Assembly (NCBI RefSeq): GCF_946892675.1
Contig: NZ_CAMPOV010000004.1
Span: 62,001-126,000, forward strand
DNA: 64,000 nucleotides
Direction: 5' to 3'
Source: Arthrobacter sp. Marseille-P9274
GTDB lineage: Bacteria > Actinomycetota > Actinomycetes > Actinomycetales > Micrococcaceae
Shown here: in pieces, positions 1 to 8,867 of the stretch
How the letters are laid out: every line of letters begins with the position of its first letter
Position numbering within the stretch: the stretch's first letter is position 1
Translations under genes and position numbers: made by a program
Notes under the pieces: generated by a model
The model's input: only the letters and a program-made list of their open reading frames with translations
Databases searched by the model: none
Told to the model about the DNA's origin: nothing

Positions 1-1377
1 CACCCGCAGCTCGGTAATCAGCGCCATCGCCGACAGCGCATCCTCCGCCGCGCCCAGCACGGCCCGCGCCGGCAGCGCGGCAAGGTCCCCCGCCCGCAGC
101 CGCTCGACCTCGGCCAGGAAAGCCGCAAACCGCGGGTCCTCGGTCCACTGCGCCGCATCGAACCGGCGCGCGCGGCGCAGCACGGACAGCGGCGCTGCCA
201 GCATCCGCAGCGTTGGGCGCGGCAGCGGCAGGATCAGCTGCACCACCACGCCGTCTTCCTCCGGCAGGAGCCGCGGCAGCGGCGGAAACCGCGCGCCCAC
301 GCTGCCAGCCATCCGCTCCAGCATCGCCCCGATCCCGTGCTGCATCCAGCCCGACACATCCAGCGGGTACGGCCGCTGCTGGAACATCTCCAGGAAGAAC
401 GGCCCCACCAGCCGCTGCAGGCGGTTCAGGCGCGGTGGCTCGGGCGGCAGCGCGGTCATCGGCCGGGCCTGCAGCACGTGGAGGCCGCCGTCCGCCAGGG
501 CCCACTCGATGTCCTGGGGGCGCCCGAAGAGCTCCTGCACGCGCCCGGCCAGGCGGGCCAGCCCTTCCAGCTGCGCCGGGCCCAGCACTGCCCCGCCCTG
601 CCCCGGCGTGAACCGCAGCAGCGCGCCGTGGACGTCCAGCACGTAGCTGTCCGGCGTGACCGCTCCGGAGACGACGGCCTCGCCGAGTCCGGCGGCCGCC
701 TCCACCACCAGCTCACCGCGCGTTCCGGTGACGGGATTCGCCGTGAACAGGACGCCCGCGGCCTCCGCCGGCACCATGCGTTGGATAACGACGGCGATGC
801 CCACCTCGTGCGGGTCGATCCCGTTCCGGGTCCGGTAGGCCATGGCCCGGTCGGTCCAGAGCGAGGTCCAGCACCCGGCCACGGCCCGGAGCACGGCCTG
901 CTCGCCGTCGACGTCGAGGAAGGTGTCCTGCTGGCCGGCGAACGCAGCGCCGGGCAGGTCCTCCGCCGTCGCGCTGGAACGCACCGCCACGGGGCCGCCG
1001 CCCAGCTCCCGGTAGGCGGCGATGACCGCGGCGCGCACCCGGTCGGGCATGCTGGCGCCGGCGAAGAGATCCCGGATCGCCGCGCCGTCCGGGCCGGTGG
1101 CCGGTTGCCCCGCCGGCCCGGCAGCCATCCCGTCCGCCCCGCTGCGCGTCGTACCCGGCGGGCGGGACTCGCCGCCGGCTTCCAACAGACGCGCCAGCTC
1201 CCCGCCCAGCCCGGTCTCTGCGAGCAGCAGCCGGTAGGCGGCGGTGGTGACGACGAAGCCCGGCGGCACCGGGAAGCCGCCGCGCACCAGCTTCCCGAGG
1301 TTGGCCCCCTTGCCGCCCGCGGCCGCCACGTCGGCCGCCCCGAAGTCCGCCAGCGGCGCCGTCAGCTCCTCACGCAT
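1..1377 (-). CDS. PEP synthase-like phosphotransferase, N-terminal part (cut by window edge)
   Basis: The first 459 residues of a phosphoenolpyruvate-synthase-like enzyme; the frame is open to base 1, so the rest lies outside. The N-terminus has GGKGANLGKLV and PVPPGFVVTTAAY, and the ATP-grasp domain ends with RPQDIEWALADGG and HVLQARP near residues 287-306. In this family the domain phosphorylates a histidine on a C-terminal swivelling domain, which is not in the window. The following 150 residues look like a substrate or linker region. ATG at 1377 has GGAAGGA upstream and overlaps the stop of the exporter gene (ATGCGTGA), so the two are probably translationally coupled. Rifampicin phosphotransferases share this plan, and the exporter next door fits a resistance role, but that is inference; pyruvate, water dikinase is the alternative. 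Confidence 0.8.
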   Translation of the reverse strand, partial: MREELTAPLADFGAADVAAAGGKGANLGKLVRGGFPVPPGFVVTTAAYRLLLAETGLGGELARLLEAGGESRPPGTTRSGADGMAAGPAGQPATGPDGAAIRDLFAGASMPDRVRAAVIAAYRELGGGPVAVRSSATAEDLPGAAFAGQQDTFLDVDGEQAVLRAVAGCWTSLWTDRAMAYRTRNGIDPHEVGIAVVIQRMVPAEAAGVLFTANPVTGTRGELVVEAAAGLGEAVVSGAVTPDSYVLDVHGALLRFTPGQGGAVLGPAQLEGLARLAGRVQELFGRPQDIEWALADGGLHVLQARPMTALPPEPPRLNRLQRLVGPFFLEMFQQRPYPLDVSGWMQHGIGAMLERMAGSVGARFPPLPRLLPEEDGVVVQLILPLPRPTLRMLAAPLSVLRRARRFDAAQWTEDPRFAAFLAEVERLRAGDLAALPARAVLGAAEDALSAMALITELRV

Positions 1378-2797
1378 CGGAGGTTCCTTCCGGCGGCAGC
1401 TCCTCGGAATACGCGGTGGTCCGGAGCCGGCGCTCGGGCAGGAACAGCGTCAGTACGAAGGCCACCGCGAGGATCGCGCCGGTATAGCCGAACAGCGGAG
1501 GAACGGCATCGGCGAAAGCCACCGCCACCGCGGCCCGGGCCGCCGCCGGCAGCTGCGCCAGCAGTTCCGGCGTGACCGAGTCCAGCCGGCCGCTGAGGCC
1601 CGCAGCCACCGCGTCGGGAAGAGCGGCGTTGAACCGCAGCGTGATCAGGGTCCCTAGGACGGCGACGCCGACGGCGGCCCCGATCTGCCGCAGGAATGTC
1701 ACCATGGAGGTGGCCGCGCCGAGGTCCGTCCGGGGGACGGTGTTCTGCACCACCAGGCCCGTGACCTGCATGACCAGCCCGATGCCGAGGCCGATCAGCG
1801 CTACCGACAGCACGATCCGGGCAAGGCTGCTGCCCGGCCGCACCCCGGCGAAGACCAGCATCCCGCCCGCGGCCGACAGTGTGCCGGCGATCGGGAAGAT
1901 CTTGTAGCGGCCCGTGCGCGTGATCAGCAGCCCGGACACAACGACTGAGAACAGGACCGCCAGCATGAGCACGAGCAGCAGGCCGCCCGAGCCCGTCGCC
2001 GACATTCCCATACCGACCTGCAGGAAGGCCGGCAGGTAGCTGACGGCGCCGAACATGGTGAAGCCGATCAGGCAGCTGATAGCCACGGGGATCGCGAACC
2101 CGCGCTCCCGGAAAAGGACCAGCGGGATGATCGGATCCGCGGCCCGCCGCGACGAGAGCAGCCAGCCGGCTATTCCCGCCCCGGCCAGCACGGCCAGCGC
2201 CGGTGCGAGCCAGGCAGGACCGGGGTAGCTCCCCATGCTGCAGAGCAGGACAAAGGCGACGATGGCCAGCGTCAGGAGAGCGGCGCCGCGGAAATCGATC
2301 TTCCGGCCGCGCGGAACCGCCGGCAGATGCAGGGTCAGCGAGACCACCAGCAGCGCCGCGAGGCCAAGCGGCAGGTACGCGTAGAAAATCCAGTGCCAGG
2401 AGAGAAGGTCCACGGCGGCGCCGCCGGCCAGCGGCCCCGCCACCGCAGCCGCGATGTAGGCCGAGCCGACCAGTGCCAGGACGGACCGGGCGAGCGGGCA
2501 AAGCGCCGCGCCGGCCAGGAACACCACCAGCGCCCCCTGCAGCACCCGCTTGCGGCCGTAAGCGTCCCCGAGCTTGCCGCCGAGGGGCATCGCGGCCGCC
2601 GCAGCGACGAGGTAGCCGGTGATGATGGCGGACATTTGGTCGAGCCCGCCGAGGTCCCCGGCGATGGCCGGCAGGGCAGCCGCCATGATGGTCTGGTCGA
2701 GGGCCGCCAGGATCATGACGGCCAAAAGCCCCGGCAGGGCCCTCCGCAGCGCCGGCGGCACCGCGACGCGGCGGCCTGGGCCGGCGGTGGCCTTCAT
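1370..2797 (-). CDS. MFS drug exporter, DHA2 (EmrB/QacA) type
   Basis: A 475-residue integral membrane protein, the size expected for a 14-helix DHA2 proton-coupled exporter. The first membrane helix carries the family motif LDQTIMAAALPAIAGDLGG, followed by the loop GGKLGDAYGRKR (the MFS motif A). ATG at 2797 has GAGGCGAAG upstream. The stop codon lies inside the start of the downstream PEP-synthase-like gene, so the pair forms an operon. Substrate cannot be read from the sequence; drugs or metabolites are exported by relatives. Confidence 0.88.
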   Translation of the reverse strand: MKATAGPGRRVAVPPALRRALPGLLAVMILAALDQTIMAAALPAIAGDLGGLDQMSAIITGYLVAAAAAMPLGGKLGDAYGRKRVLQGALVVFLAGAALCPLARSVLALVGSAYIAAAVAGPLAGGAAVDLLSWHWIFYAYLPLGLAALLVVSLTLHLPAVPRGRKIDFRGAALLTLAIVAFVLLCSMGSYPGPAWLAPALAVLAGAGIAGWLLSSRRAADPIIPLVLFRERGFAIPVAISCLIGFTMFGAVSYLPAFLQVGMGMSATGSGGLLLVLMLAVLFSVVVSGLLITRTGRYKIFPIAGTLSAAGGMLVFAGVRPGSSLARIVLSVALIGLGIGLVMQVTGLVVQNTVPRTDLGAATSMVTFLRQIGAAVGVAVLGTLITLRFNAALPDAVAAGLSGRLDSVTPELLAQLPAAARAAVAVAFADAVPPLFGYTGAILAVAFVLTLFLPERRLRTTAYSEELPPEGTSDA

Positions 2798-2880
2798 GTG
2801 CTTCGCCTCGGCTTCGGAAACGGGTGGTTCCTACAAGCTACGCCGGCTCCCGGGAGGGCTCAAGGAACCAGGACGACAAA

Positions 2881-2919
2881 GGAGAGGACCCCCGACGTTG
2901 TCCGCCGGAGGTCCTCTCC
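2881..2919 (-). terminator. Rho-independent-like terminator after pckG
   Basis: Perfect 10-bp arms GGAGAGGACC (2881-2890) and GGTCCTCTCC (2910-2919). Read on the minus strand, the stem lies about 65 nt beyond the pckG stop and is followed by TTTGTC, a short U tract. It also separates pckG from the exporter operon. Confidence 0.7.
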
Positions 2920-2982
2920 TTGCCAGCCTGAGGTGTCCAGGCGGCCGTGCTCAGTCAGTCTCGGCCGCCTTTGCGGGACGGA

Positions 2983-4821
2983 TCAGGCGAAGCGCTCCTT
3001 CAGCTCGTCCAGCTGCGCGGCCAGTTCGGCCGGCAGGGAGTCGCCGAAGCGGGCGAACCACTCCTCGATGCCCTTGACCTCTTCGTGCCACTCCGTCGGG
3101 TCCACCTTGACGGCTTCCTCGACGTCGGCCGGAGTCATGTCCAGGCCGGTCAGGTCCAGCGAATCCGGGGTCGGAATGAAGCCGATCGGGGTCTCGACGG
3201 CGTCCGCCTTGCCTTCGATGCGCTCGATGGCCCACTTCAGCACGCGCGAGTTGTCGCCGAAGCCCGGCCAGGCGAAGCCGCCGTCGGCCGTGCGGCGGAA
3301 CCAGTTGACCAGGAAGATCTTGGGCAGGTGCTCCGGGTCGCTCTTGCCCGAGACGGTGATCCAGTGCTTGAGGTAGTCGCCCGCGTCGTAGCCGATGAAG
3401 GGCAGCATCGCCATCGGATCGCGGCGGACCACACCGACGGCGCCGGCGGCCGCTGCGGTCGTTTCCGATGACAGTGTGGCGCCCATGAAGATGCCGTGCG
3501 CCCAGTCGTGCGCCTCGGTGACCAGCGGAACGGTCGTCTTGCGGCGGCCGCCGAACAGGATCGCGTCGATCTTGACGCCCTCCGGGTCGTGGTAGTCGTC
3601 GGCGAGCATGTCGATCTGTTCGATCGGCGTGCAGAACCGGGAGTTCGGGTGCGCGGCCGGACGGCCGGATTCCGGGGTCCAGTCGTTGCCCTGCCAGTCG
3701 GTCAGGTGTGCCGGGGTCTCCTCCGTCATGCCTTCCCACCAGACACCGCCGTCGTCGGTGAGCGCAACGTTGGTGAAGATGGAGTTGCCCTTGGCGATGG
3801 CCCGCATGGCGTTCGGGTTGGTGCTCCACCCGGTTCCGGGAGCGACGCCGAACAGCCCGGCCTCCGGGTTCACCCCGCGCAGTTCACCGTCCTTGCCGAA
3901 ACGCATCCAGTTGATGTCGTCGCCCAGGGTCTCGGCCTTCCAGCCGTCGATGGTGGGATCGAGCAGGGCCAGGTTCGTCTTGCCGCAGGCGGAAGGGAAG
4001 GCGGCCGCGATGTGGTAGCTCTTGTTTTCCGGGCTGGTCAGCTTGAGGATCAGCATGTGCTCGGCGAGCCAGCCCTCATCGCGTGCCATCACCGAGGCGA
4101 TGCGCAGTGAGTAGCACTTCTTGCCCAGCAGCGCGTTGCCGCCGTAGCCGGAGCCGAAGGACCAGATGGAACGCTCCTCCGGGAAGTGCACGATCCACTT
4201 CTCCTCATTGCACGGCCACGGGACATCCTTCTGGCCCGGCTCCAGCGGGGCGCCGACGGAATGCAGGGCCGGGACAAAGAACGCGTCCGTCTCTTCCATC
4301 TTCCGCAGCACGTCCGTGCCGATGCGGGCCATGATGCGCATGGACGCCACCACGTAGGCGCTGTCGGTGATCTCCACGCCGAACTTCGGGTCCTCGGCGT
4401 CCAGATGGCCCATCACGAACGGAATCACATACATCGTGCGTCCGCGCATGCTGCCCTTGAAGCGCTCCGTCAGGATGGCCTTCATTTCGGCCGGATCCAT
4501 CCAGTTGTTGGTGAATCCCGCATCCCGCTCGTTCTCCGAGCAGATGAATGTGCGCTCCTCGACCCGGGCGACGTCCTTCGGATCCGAAGAACCGGCGAAG
4601 GAGTTGGGGAAGAGTTCCGGATTCAGGCGCTGCAATGTGCCCGCCTCGACCAGTTCGTCCGTGAGCCTTGTGTTCTCTTTTTCGGAACCGTCGACCCAAT
4701 AGACAGAGTCAGGCTGCGTCAGCTCGGAAACTTCGGCAACCCAGGCCAGAAGCTTGGCGTGTGTAGTTGGTGCGTTCTCGAGCGATTCGTCAAGAAGCGG
4801 CTGACGCGCGGTAATGCCCAT
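2983..4821 (-). CDS. pckG: Phosphoenolpyruvate carboxykinase (GTP)
   Basis: Cytosolic enzyme converting oxaloacetate and GTP to phosphoenolpyruvate, GDP and CO2, the first committed step of gluconeogenesis. The 612-residue length is normal for the GTP-dependent family. The nucleotide loop FPSACGKTN lies at residues 275-283 with the reactive cysteine at 279, and GVWWEG and [11 protein letters not shown] motifs follow. ATG at 4821 has GGAAGGGAAG upstream. The gene is monocistronic: a hairpin terminator follows it, and more than 300 bp of leader with two palindromes precedes it. Confidence 0.97.
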   Translation of the reverse strand: MGITARQPLLDESLENAPTTHAKLLAWVAEVSELTQPDSVYWVDGSEKENTRLTDELVEAGTLQRLNPELFPNSFAGSSDPKDVARVEERTFICSENERDAGFTNNWMDPAEMKAILTERFKGSMRGRTMYVIPFVMGHLDAEDPKFGVEITDSAYVVASMRIMARIGTDVLRKMEETDAFFVPALHSVGAPLEPGQKDVPWPCNEEKWIVHFPEERSIWSFGSGYGGNALLGKKCYSLRIASVMARDEGWLAEHMLILKLTSPENKSYHIAAAFPSACGKTNLALLDPTIDGWKAETLGDDINWMRFGKDGELRGVNPEAGLFGVAPGTGWSTNPNAMRAIAKGNSIFTNVALTDDGGVWWEGMTEETPAHLTDWQGNDWTPESGRPAAHPNSRFCTPIEQIDMLADDYHDPEGVKIDAILFGGRRKTTVPLVTEAHDWAHGIFMGATLSSETTAAAAGAVGVVRRDPMAMLPFIGYDAGDYLKHWITVSGKSDPEHLPKIFLVNWFRRTADGGFAWPGFGDNSRVLKWAIERIEGKADAVETPIGFIPTPDSLDLTGLDMTPADVEEAVKVDPTEWHEEVKGIEEWFARFGDSLPAELAAQLDELKERFA

Positions 4822-4877
4822 GACTCTTCCCTTCCATCGGGCCAGTGGTGTTTATTGATGTTAGGGGTCGCACTGTT

Positions 4878-4911
4878 GGGCGGAATTGTTGTTGTCCGTC
4901 ACATTCCGCCC
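4878..4911. promoter_or_regulatory. Inverted repeat in the pckG upstream region
   Basis: Perfect 9-bp arms GGGCGGAAT (4878-4886) and ATTCCGCCC (4903-4911) with a 16-nt spacer, 57-90 bp upstream of the pckG start. On the plus strand it is followed by TTTTT, but no plus-strand gene precedes it, so a regulator site or leader hairpin for pckG is likelier than a terminator. Confidence 0.45.
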
Positions 4912-4985
4912 CTCTTTTTGCTTCGCCCGCGAGATTCCGCGGATTTCCACGTCTCGCAGGTACTGGTTATGTGATTAAGGTCATA

Positions 4986-4997
4986 TAGACCGGTCTA
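4986..4997. promoter_or_regulatory. Perfect 12-bp palindrome TAGACCGGTCTA
   Basis: A 12-bp perfect palindrome about 165 bp upstream of pckG and about 100 bp upstream of the tRNA-Arg promoter. The shape (GAC-CG-GTC core) resembles operators bound by dimeric TetR or GntR family repressors. No such regulator gene is adjacent, so the binding protein is unknown. The rest of the 4822-5088 interval holds no gene. Confidence 0.35.
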
Positions 4998-5088
4998 GTT
5001 CATATTGAGCCAATCGGACACCGGAAGGGCCCAAAGCCCCGGAATTCCGCGGCTGCAGAGGGGCGGCGCAGATCACACCCCTGCCGAT

Positions 5089-5118
5089 TTGGTGACCGGG
5101 AGGTAAACAGGCTAGAGT
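5089..5118 (+). promoter_or_regulatory. Likely promoter of tRNA-Arg
   Basis: TTGGTG (5089-5094), an 18-bp spacer, then TAGAGT (5113-5118), about 21 bp before the tRNA 5' end. It is consistent with a sigma-A-type promoter driving the tRNA alone. Confidence 0.5.
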
Positions 5119-5139
5119 TATATCCGGCCGCGAGGCCAA

Positions 5140-5216
<77 letters not shown>

Positions 5217-5219
5217 TCA

Positions 5220-5249
5220 AGAAGGACCCGGCTTAGGCCGGGTCCTTCT
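5220..5249 (+). terminator. Terminator after tRNA-Arg
   Basis: Thirteen-base-pair stem: AGAAGGACCCGGC (5220-5232), loop TTAG, GCCGGGTCCTTCT (5237-5249). It starts four bases after the tRNA CCA. The downstream T tract is weak (GCGTTT). Confidence 0.85.
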
Positions 5250-5350
5250 GCGTTTCCCGACGACCGTCGGTTCAGCTCCCAGGCCAGGTCTTCGGCCGCT
5301 GCGGGGGGCGTGGCCGAAGCCGCTGCCCCCGCAGCGGGTCGGGGCCAGCG

Positions 5351-5872
5351 TCAGCGCTTCACGATGAAGGCCGTGACCTTCGCATCCCGGCCGTCCAGTT
5401 CCGCCCAGCTCTTGCCGTGCTCCAGGACCGTCAGGCCCGATGTCGGATAGTGCGAGGCCATGTTCATCACCGCCTCCTCGTCCGATTCCACCGAGGCCAG
5501 CCGCATGGCCAGGTCCTGCACCGCCGGCATGTGGCTGATGACGAGCAGGCTGGTGATCGTGTCCGGCAACTGGTTGATCTCGCTGAGCACCTGCGTGGCA
5601 GTCGAGTCGTAGAGGGCGTCGGAGAGCATCGCCGTCGGCGCCTTGTCGCCGAGCTCGCTGCAGACCCACGTGCAGGTCTGCCGGGTCCGCAGCGCCGACG
5701 AACACAGAATGAAGTCCGGTACATGGTGGTGCTTGGCCATCCACCGCCCTACCATCGGCGCCTCATTGTTCCCGCGCTGGGCCAGCGGCCGTTCGTGGTC
5801 CTCCACGCCGAGCGGCCACGCCGACTTGGCATGGCGCATGATCATCAGTTTCCGTAGATGGTGGGCGCTCAT
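5351..5872 (-). CDS. SixA-like histidine phosphatase
   Basis: A 173-residue member of the histidine phosphatase (phosphoglycerate-mutase-like) superfamily. The catalytic motif is MRHAKSAW near residues 12-19, and the second conserved histidine lies in VISHMPAVQ. The length and the missing phosphoglycerate mutase insert fit the SixA group, which removes phosphate from phosphohistidine proteins; the target here is unknown. ATG at 5872 was chosen because translation from upstream starts gives an Arg/Pro-rich extension with no family similarity. It is divergent from the oxidoreductase gene at 5944. Confidence 0.88.
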   Translation of the reverse strand: MSAHHLRKLMIMRHAKSAWPLGVEDHERPLAQRGNNEAPMVGRWMAKHHHVPDFILCSSALRTRQTCTWVCSELGDKAPTAMLSDALYDSTATQVLSEINQLPDTITSLLVISHMPAVQDLAMRLASVESDEEAVMNMASHYPTSGLTVLEHGKSWAELDGRDAKVTAFIVKR

Positions 5873-5943
5873 GCCCGCCAGTCTATTCCGCCCGCCCCCG
5901 ATAGGGCCTTGTGCCGCCCTCCCCCACCTGCGAGGCTCGGTCC

Positions 5944-7401
5944 ATGACCAACCAGACACTGGCCGCGGACGTCGTGGTGATCGGCGGCGGCGCCGTCGGC
6001 GAGAACCTCGCGGGACGCACCGCGGCGGCCGGCTTGAAGACCATCCTGGTGGAGAAGGACCTGGTCGGCGGGGAATGCTCCTACTGGGCCTGCATGCCCT
6101 CCAAAGCCCTGCTGCGCCCCGGAACCGCCCTGGCGGCCGCCCGGCGGGTCGAAGGAGCCCGGCAGGCCGCCACAGGCGTGCTGGACCGCGACGCCGTCCT
6201 GGCACGCCGGACCGCCTTCACCTCAGGCTGGGAGGACTCGTCCCAGGTCGATTGGGTCCGCGGCGCCGGCATAGAGCTCCTGCGCGGGACGGCGCGCCTG
6301 GCGGGCAGGAACAAGGTCGAGGTGGCCACGGACGAAGGCACGACCGCGATCGAGGCGCGCCACGCCGTCGTTCTGGCAACAGGTTCGACACCCTCGGTGC
6401 CCCGGGTCCCGGGGCTCGACGAGGTGCCGTTCTGGGGAACGCGGGAGGCCACCGCAGCGCGGGAGGTGCCGCGGAGCCTGCTGGTGCTTGGCGGCGGCGT
6501 CTCCGGCGCCGAGCTCGCGCAGGCCTTCGCGCGGCTCGGTTCCACGGTCACGCTGGTCGCCCGCGGAGGCCTGCTGTCCGCGTATCCGGAGCCGGCACAG
6601 CGGCTGGTCGAGGCCGGGCTGCGGGCCGACGGCGTGGACGTGCGGCTGCACACTGCGACGGAGTCGGTGGCGCGGGAAGGAGCGGGCGTACGGGCGCAAT
6701 TTCCGGCCGCTAGCGACGGCGGCACGACGGCTACCGCGGTTAGCCCGGTTAGTGCAGAGCGGCTGCTGGTCGCCACCGGGCGGCGGCCGGCCCTGGCCGC
6801 GCTGGGCCTGGAACACGTGGGGCTCGTCCCCGAGGAGCTGACGACGGATGCCACCGGGCTGGTCGCCGGCGTCCCCGGACAATGGCTGTACGCGGTCGGC
6901 GACGCCGCCGGCAAGGTACTGCTGACCCACCAAGGCAAGTACGAGGCCCGGGCCGCCGGAGACGCGATCGCGGCGCGGGCCGCCGGGAGGCTGGCCGCCG
7001 GCAACGAACCGGCCGCCTGGAGCAAGTACACGGCGACGGCGGACGAGCGGGCAGTCCCGTCCGTCGTCTTCACGGATCCCGAGGTGGCGATGGTCGGGCT
7101 GACGCTCGAAAAGGCCCGGGAGCACGGCCTGGACGCCTCGGCAACCGAACTCCCGATCGCCGTCGCCGGATCCGCGCTGCACGCGGACGGCTACGACGGC
7201 TGGGCGCAGCTGGTCGTGGACGAGGACCGCAAGGTGCTGCTCGGCGCCACGTTCGCCGGCCCCGATGTGTCCGAGCTCCTGCATGCGGCCACCATTGCCG
7301 TCGTCGGCGAGGTGCCGCTGGAGCGGCTCTGGCATGCCGTGCCCGCCTACCCGACCATCAGCGAAGTGTGGCTTCGGCTGCTGGAGGAGTACGGCCTTTA
7401 A
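5944..7401 (+). CDS. FAD-dependent pyridine nucleotide-disulfide oxidoreductase
   Basis: A 485-residue flavoprotein of the dihydrolipoamide dehydrogenase/mercuric reductase class. It has an FAD-binding GGGAVG (residues 14-19), a redox-active disulfide C45-S-Y-W-A-C50 in GGECSYWACMPSK, a second dinucleotide motif VLGGGVSGAELAQAF, a TGRRP motif, and a C-terminal dimer domain with HAVPAYPTISE containing the active-site histidine. ATG at 5944 (GAGG nine bases upstream) was preferred to a start 33 bp earlier, because family members begin just before the FAD motif. It stands alone rather than next to E1/E2 dehydrogenase genes, so the physiological disulfide substrate is open. Confidence 0.88.
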   Translation: MTNQTLAADVVVIGGGAVGENLAGRTAAAGLKTILVEKDLVGGECSYWACMPSKALLRPGTALAAARRVEGARQAATGVLDRDAVLARRTAFTSGWEDSSQVDWVRGAGIELLRGTARLAGRNKVEVATDEGTTAIEARHAVVLATGSTPSVPRVPGLDEVPFWGTREATAAREVPRSLLVLGGGVSGAELAQAFARLGSTVTLVARGGLLSAYPEPAQRLVEAGLRADGVDVRLHTATESVAREGAGVRAQFPAASDGGTTATAVSPVSAERLLVATGRRPALAALGLEHVGLVPEELTTDATGLVAGVPGQWLYAVGDAAGKVLLTHQGKYEARAAGDAIAARAAGRLAAGNEPAAWSKYTATADERAVPSVVFTDPEVAMVGLTLEKAREHGLDASATELPIAVAGSALHADGYDGWAQLVVDEDRKVLLGATFAGPDVSELLHAATIAVVGEVPLERLWHAVPAYPTISEVWLRLLEEYGL

Positions 7402-7408
7402 GCGGACG

Positions 7409-7465
7409 CGCCCGCAGAACCGGCCGGGCGGCTGCTTTAGCCGGTTCCGGAAGGGGCTGCGGGCG
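7409..7465. terminator. Possible bidirectional terminator
   Basis: Nested inverted repeat between two convergent genes: CGCCCGCAGAACCGG (7409-7423) pairs with CCGGTT (7441-7446) and, after a 10-nt bulge, CTGCGGGCG (7457-7465). No clear T tract, so only a moderate call. Confidence 0.4.
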
Positions 7466-7486
7466 GGCCGGAGGTTCGGGCCGGAC

Positions 7487-8341
7487 CTAGATGGAGTACT
7501 CCGGGGCCGCCCAGACGACGACCTCGGGGTGCTCGTAGAAGCGGTAGCCCTGGCCGCGCACGGTCCGCACCGTGTTGGCCAGGCGGCCCAGCTTGGAGCG
7601 GAGGCGGCGGATGTGGACGTCGATGGTCCGTTCGTTCGGGACTTCCTCGGCGTTCTTCCACAGGCCGGAGAGCAGCTCATCGCGGCCGACGGTCCGCGAG
7701 GCGTTCTCGACCAGGTAGTTCAGCAGCTCGAACTCCTTGAACGTGAGGTTCAGGGACTCCCCGTCGAGGTGGACTTCGCGGCGGGAGAGGTCGATCAGCA
7801 CGCCGCTGGGCCGGGCCGACTGCTGGGCGGGCTGCGGGGTGCGCTGCACCTCTGTCCGGGGCCGGCGGCCGGCCGTCGGGTCTCCGAGGGCCTGGCGGAC
7901 GACGTCGATATTCTCGCCGGGCGCATCGGCCGGAGCGATGGCGACGGCGGCGTGGCTCTGCGCTCCGGGCACCAGGCTCTGGACGTAGGAGCGGATCTGC
8001 GACGCGAGCTTGGTCAGCGAGGTGCCGGCCGCCGCCGCGGCGGACTCGTCAAGGCCTACATAGAGGACGAACCCGCGGGCCACTGTGTCAGCCGAGACCG
8101 CCTGCGGGCCCGGGAGGCCGTTAGGCGTGACCACCGGGGTCGGCGCCGTGGTGGGCGCCGCGCTGTCGCCGTCGTACTGCCCGGGAACAGAACGCAGCAC
8201 GCGGTACTGCTGCTGCCCGGGATGTCCCGCGGGTTGCTGGCCGCCGTAGGGCGGCCGGGCTGCACCCTGGCGCTGCGCTGCGGCGGCGCGGTTCTGGGCG
8301 TTGCGTACGGAGATGTGGACGTATCCGGATGAAACTGACAT
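7487..8341 (-). CDS. Winged-helix (OmpR/PhoB-type) DNA-binding regulator without receiver domain
   Basis: A 284-residue protein. The last 100 residues are a Trans_reg_C winged helix: LIDLSRREVHLDGESLNLT, then FELLNYLVENASRTVGRDEL, NERTIDVHIRRLRSKLG and VRGQGYRF. The N-terminal half is Gln/Pro/Ala-rich, then has a small domain (FVLYVGLDESAAAAAGTSL) that is not a phospho-acceptor receiver, since no acidic pocket is visible. ATG at 8341 was chosen (MSVSSGYVHIS); AAAGG and AGGGAA occur upstream. No sensor kinase is adjacent. It is likely a transcription factor conserved in Arthrobacter relatives; the target is unknown. Confidence 0.8.
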   Translation of the reverse strand: MSVSSGYVHISVRNAQNRAAAAQRQGAARPPYGGQQPAGHPGQQQYRVLRSVPGQYDGDSAAPTTAPTPVVTPNGLPGPQAVSADTVARGFVLYVGLDESAAAAAGTSLTKLASQIRSYVQSLVPGAQSHAAVAIAPADAPGENIDVVRQALGDPTAGRRPRTEVQRTPQPAQQSARPSGVLIDLSRREVHLDGESLNLTFKEFELLNYLVENASRTVGRDELLSGLWKNAEEVPNERTIDVHIRRLRSKLGRLANTVRTVRGQGYRFYEHPEVVVWAAPEYSI

Positions 8342-8847
8342 GTTCCCTAAAACCTTTGTGTGAATGGCCGTCATCGCGGCGCGAATGCATGGTGTGCCCC
8401 GCACGGGATGCTCTTTGCCCGCCATTGGGACGCTGGATTTATTGCCTGAATGATCTCGAAGGGGTGGTGAGTCAGGCCTGCATTCGACAACAGCACTTCG
8501 TCCAGCCGGTATCGGAACCGGGATGGATTTCTGCCTGCGCAAGTGCGGCTGGAATGTTGTTCACGTCTCTGAGTTTCGCCGTAATATTCCGTACGTGCAA
8601 GTAACAATAGACGGCTTGTCTCACTATTCGGACAGTTCAGCGCATAACGTGCTGCAAGTCACAATCAGGAGGGTGAATAAATATAGGCCATCTGTGGATG
8701 AAACCCCGCGGCTTGGGCTGAATAGTTATGCAGGCCGGGTGAAATAGCTTCATTTTTGAACGAACACAAGTTGGCTTAGCATGCAAGCCGTTCAATATCC
8801 GGACATGTCCCGTTGGGGCGGCGTTTCCGCCGGGTTCCGCGAAGCCG
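8342..8847. other. 506-bp intergenic region, no convincing gene
   Basis: Between the start of the winged-helix regulator and the end of upp. It is less GC-rich than its surroundings, especially 8570-8780. Short open frames exist but lack ribosome sites, codon bias or recognisable sequence. A 10-bp palindrome GGACATGTCC lies at 8801-8810. The region probably carries the regulator's promoter and long leader. Confidence 0.5.
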
Positions 8848-8867
8848 GTCGCGGGTTAGCCCGCGAC
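8848..8867 (-). terminator. Hairpin spanning the upp stop codon
   Basis: GTCGCGGG (8848-8855), loop TTAG containing the upp stop (TTA on this strand), CCCGCGAC (8860-8867). A second short stem GGCGG/CCGCC follows at 8817-8831. Likely transcription terminator of upp, starting inside the coding sequence. Confidence 0.55.

Noticed and set aside
8523-8747. 74-residue plus-strand frame in the 0.5-kb intergenic region
   Set aside because: No ribosome site, no codon bias like the neighbours, no similarity recognised.
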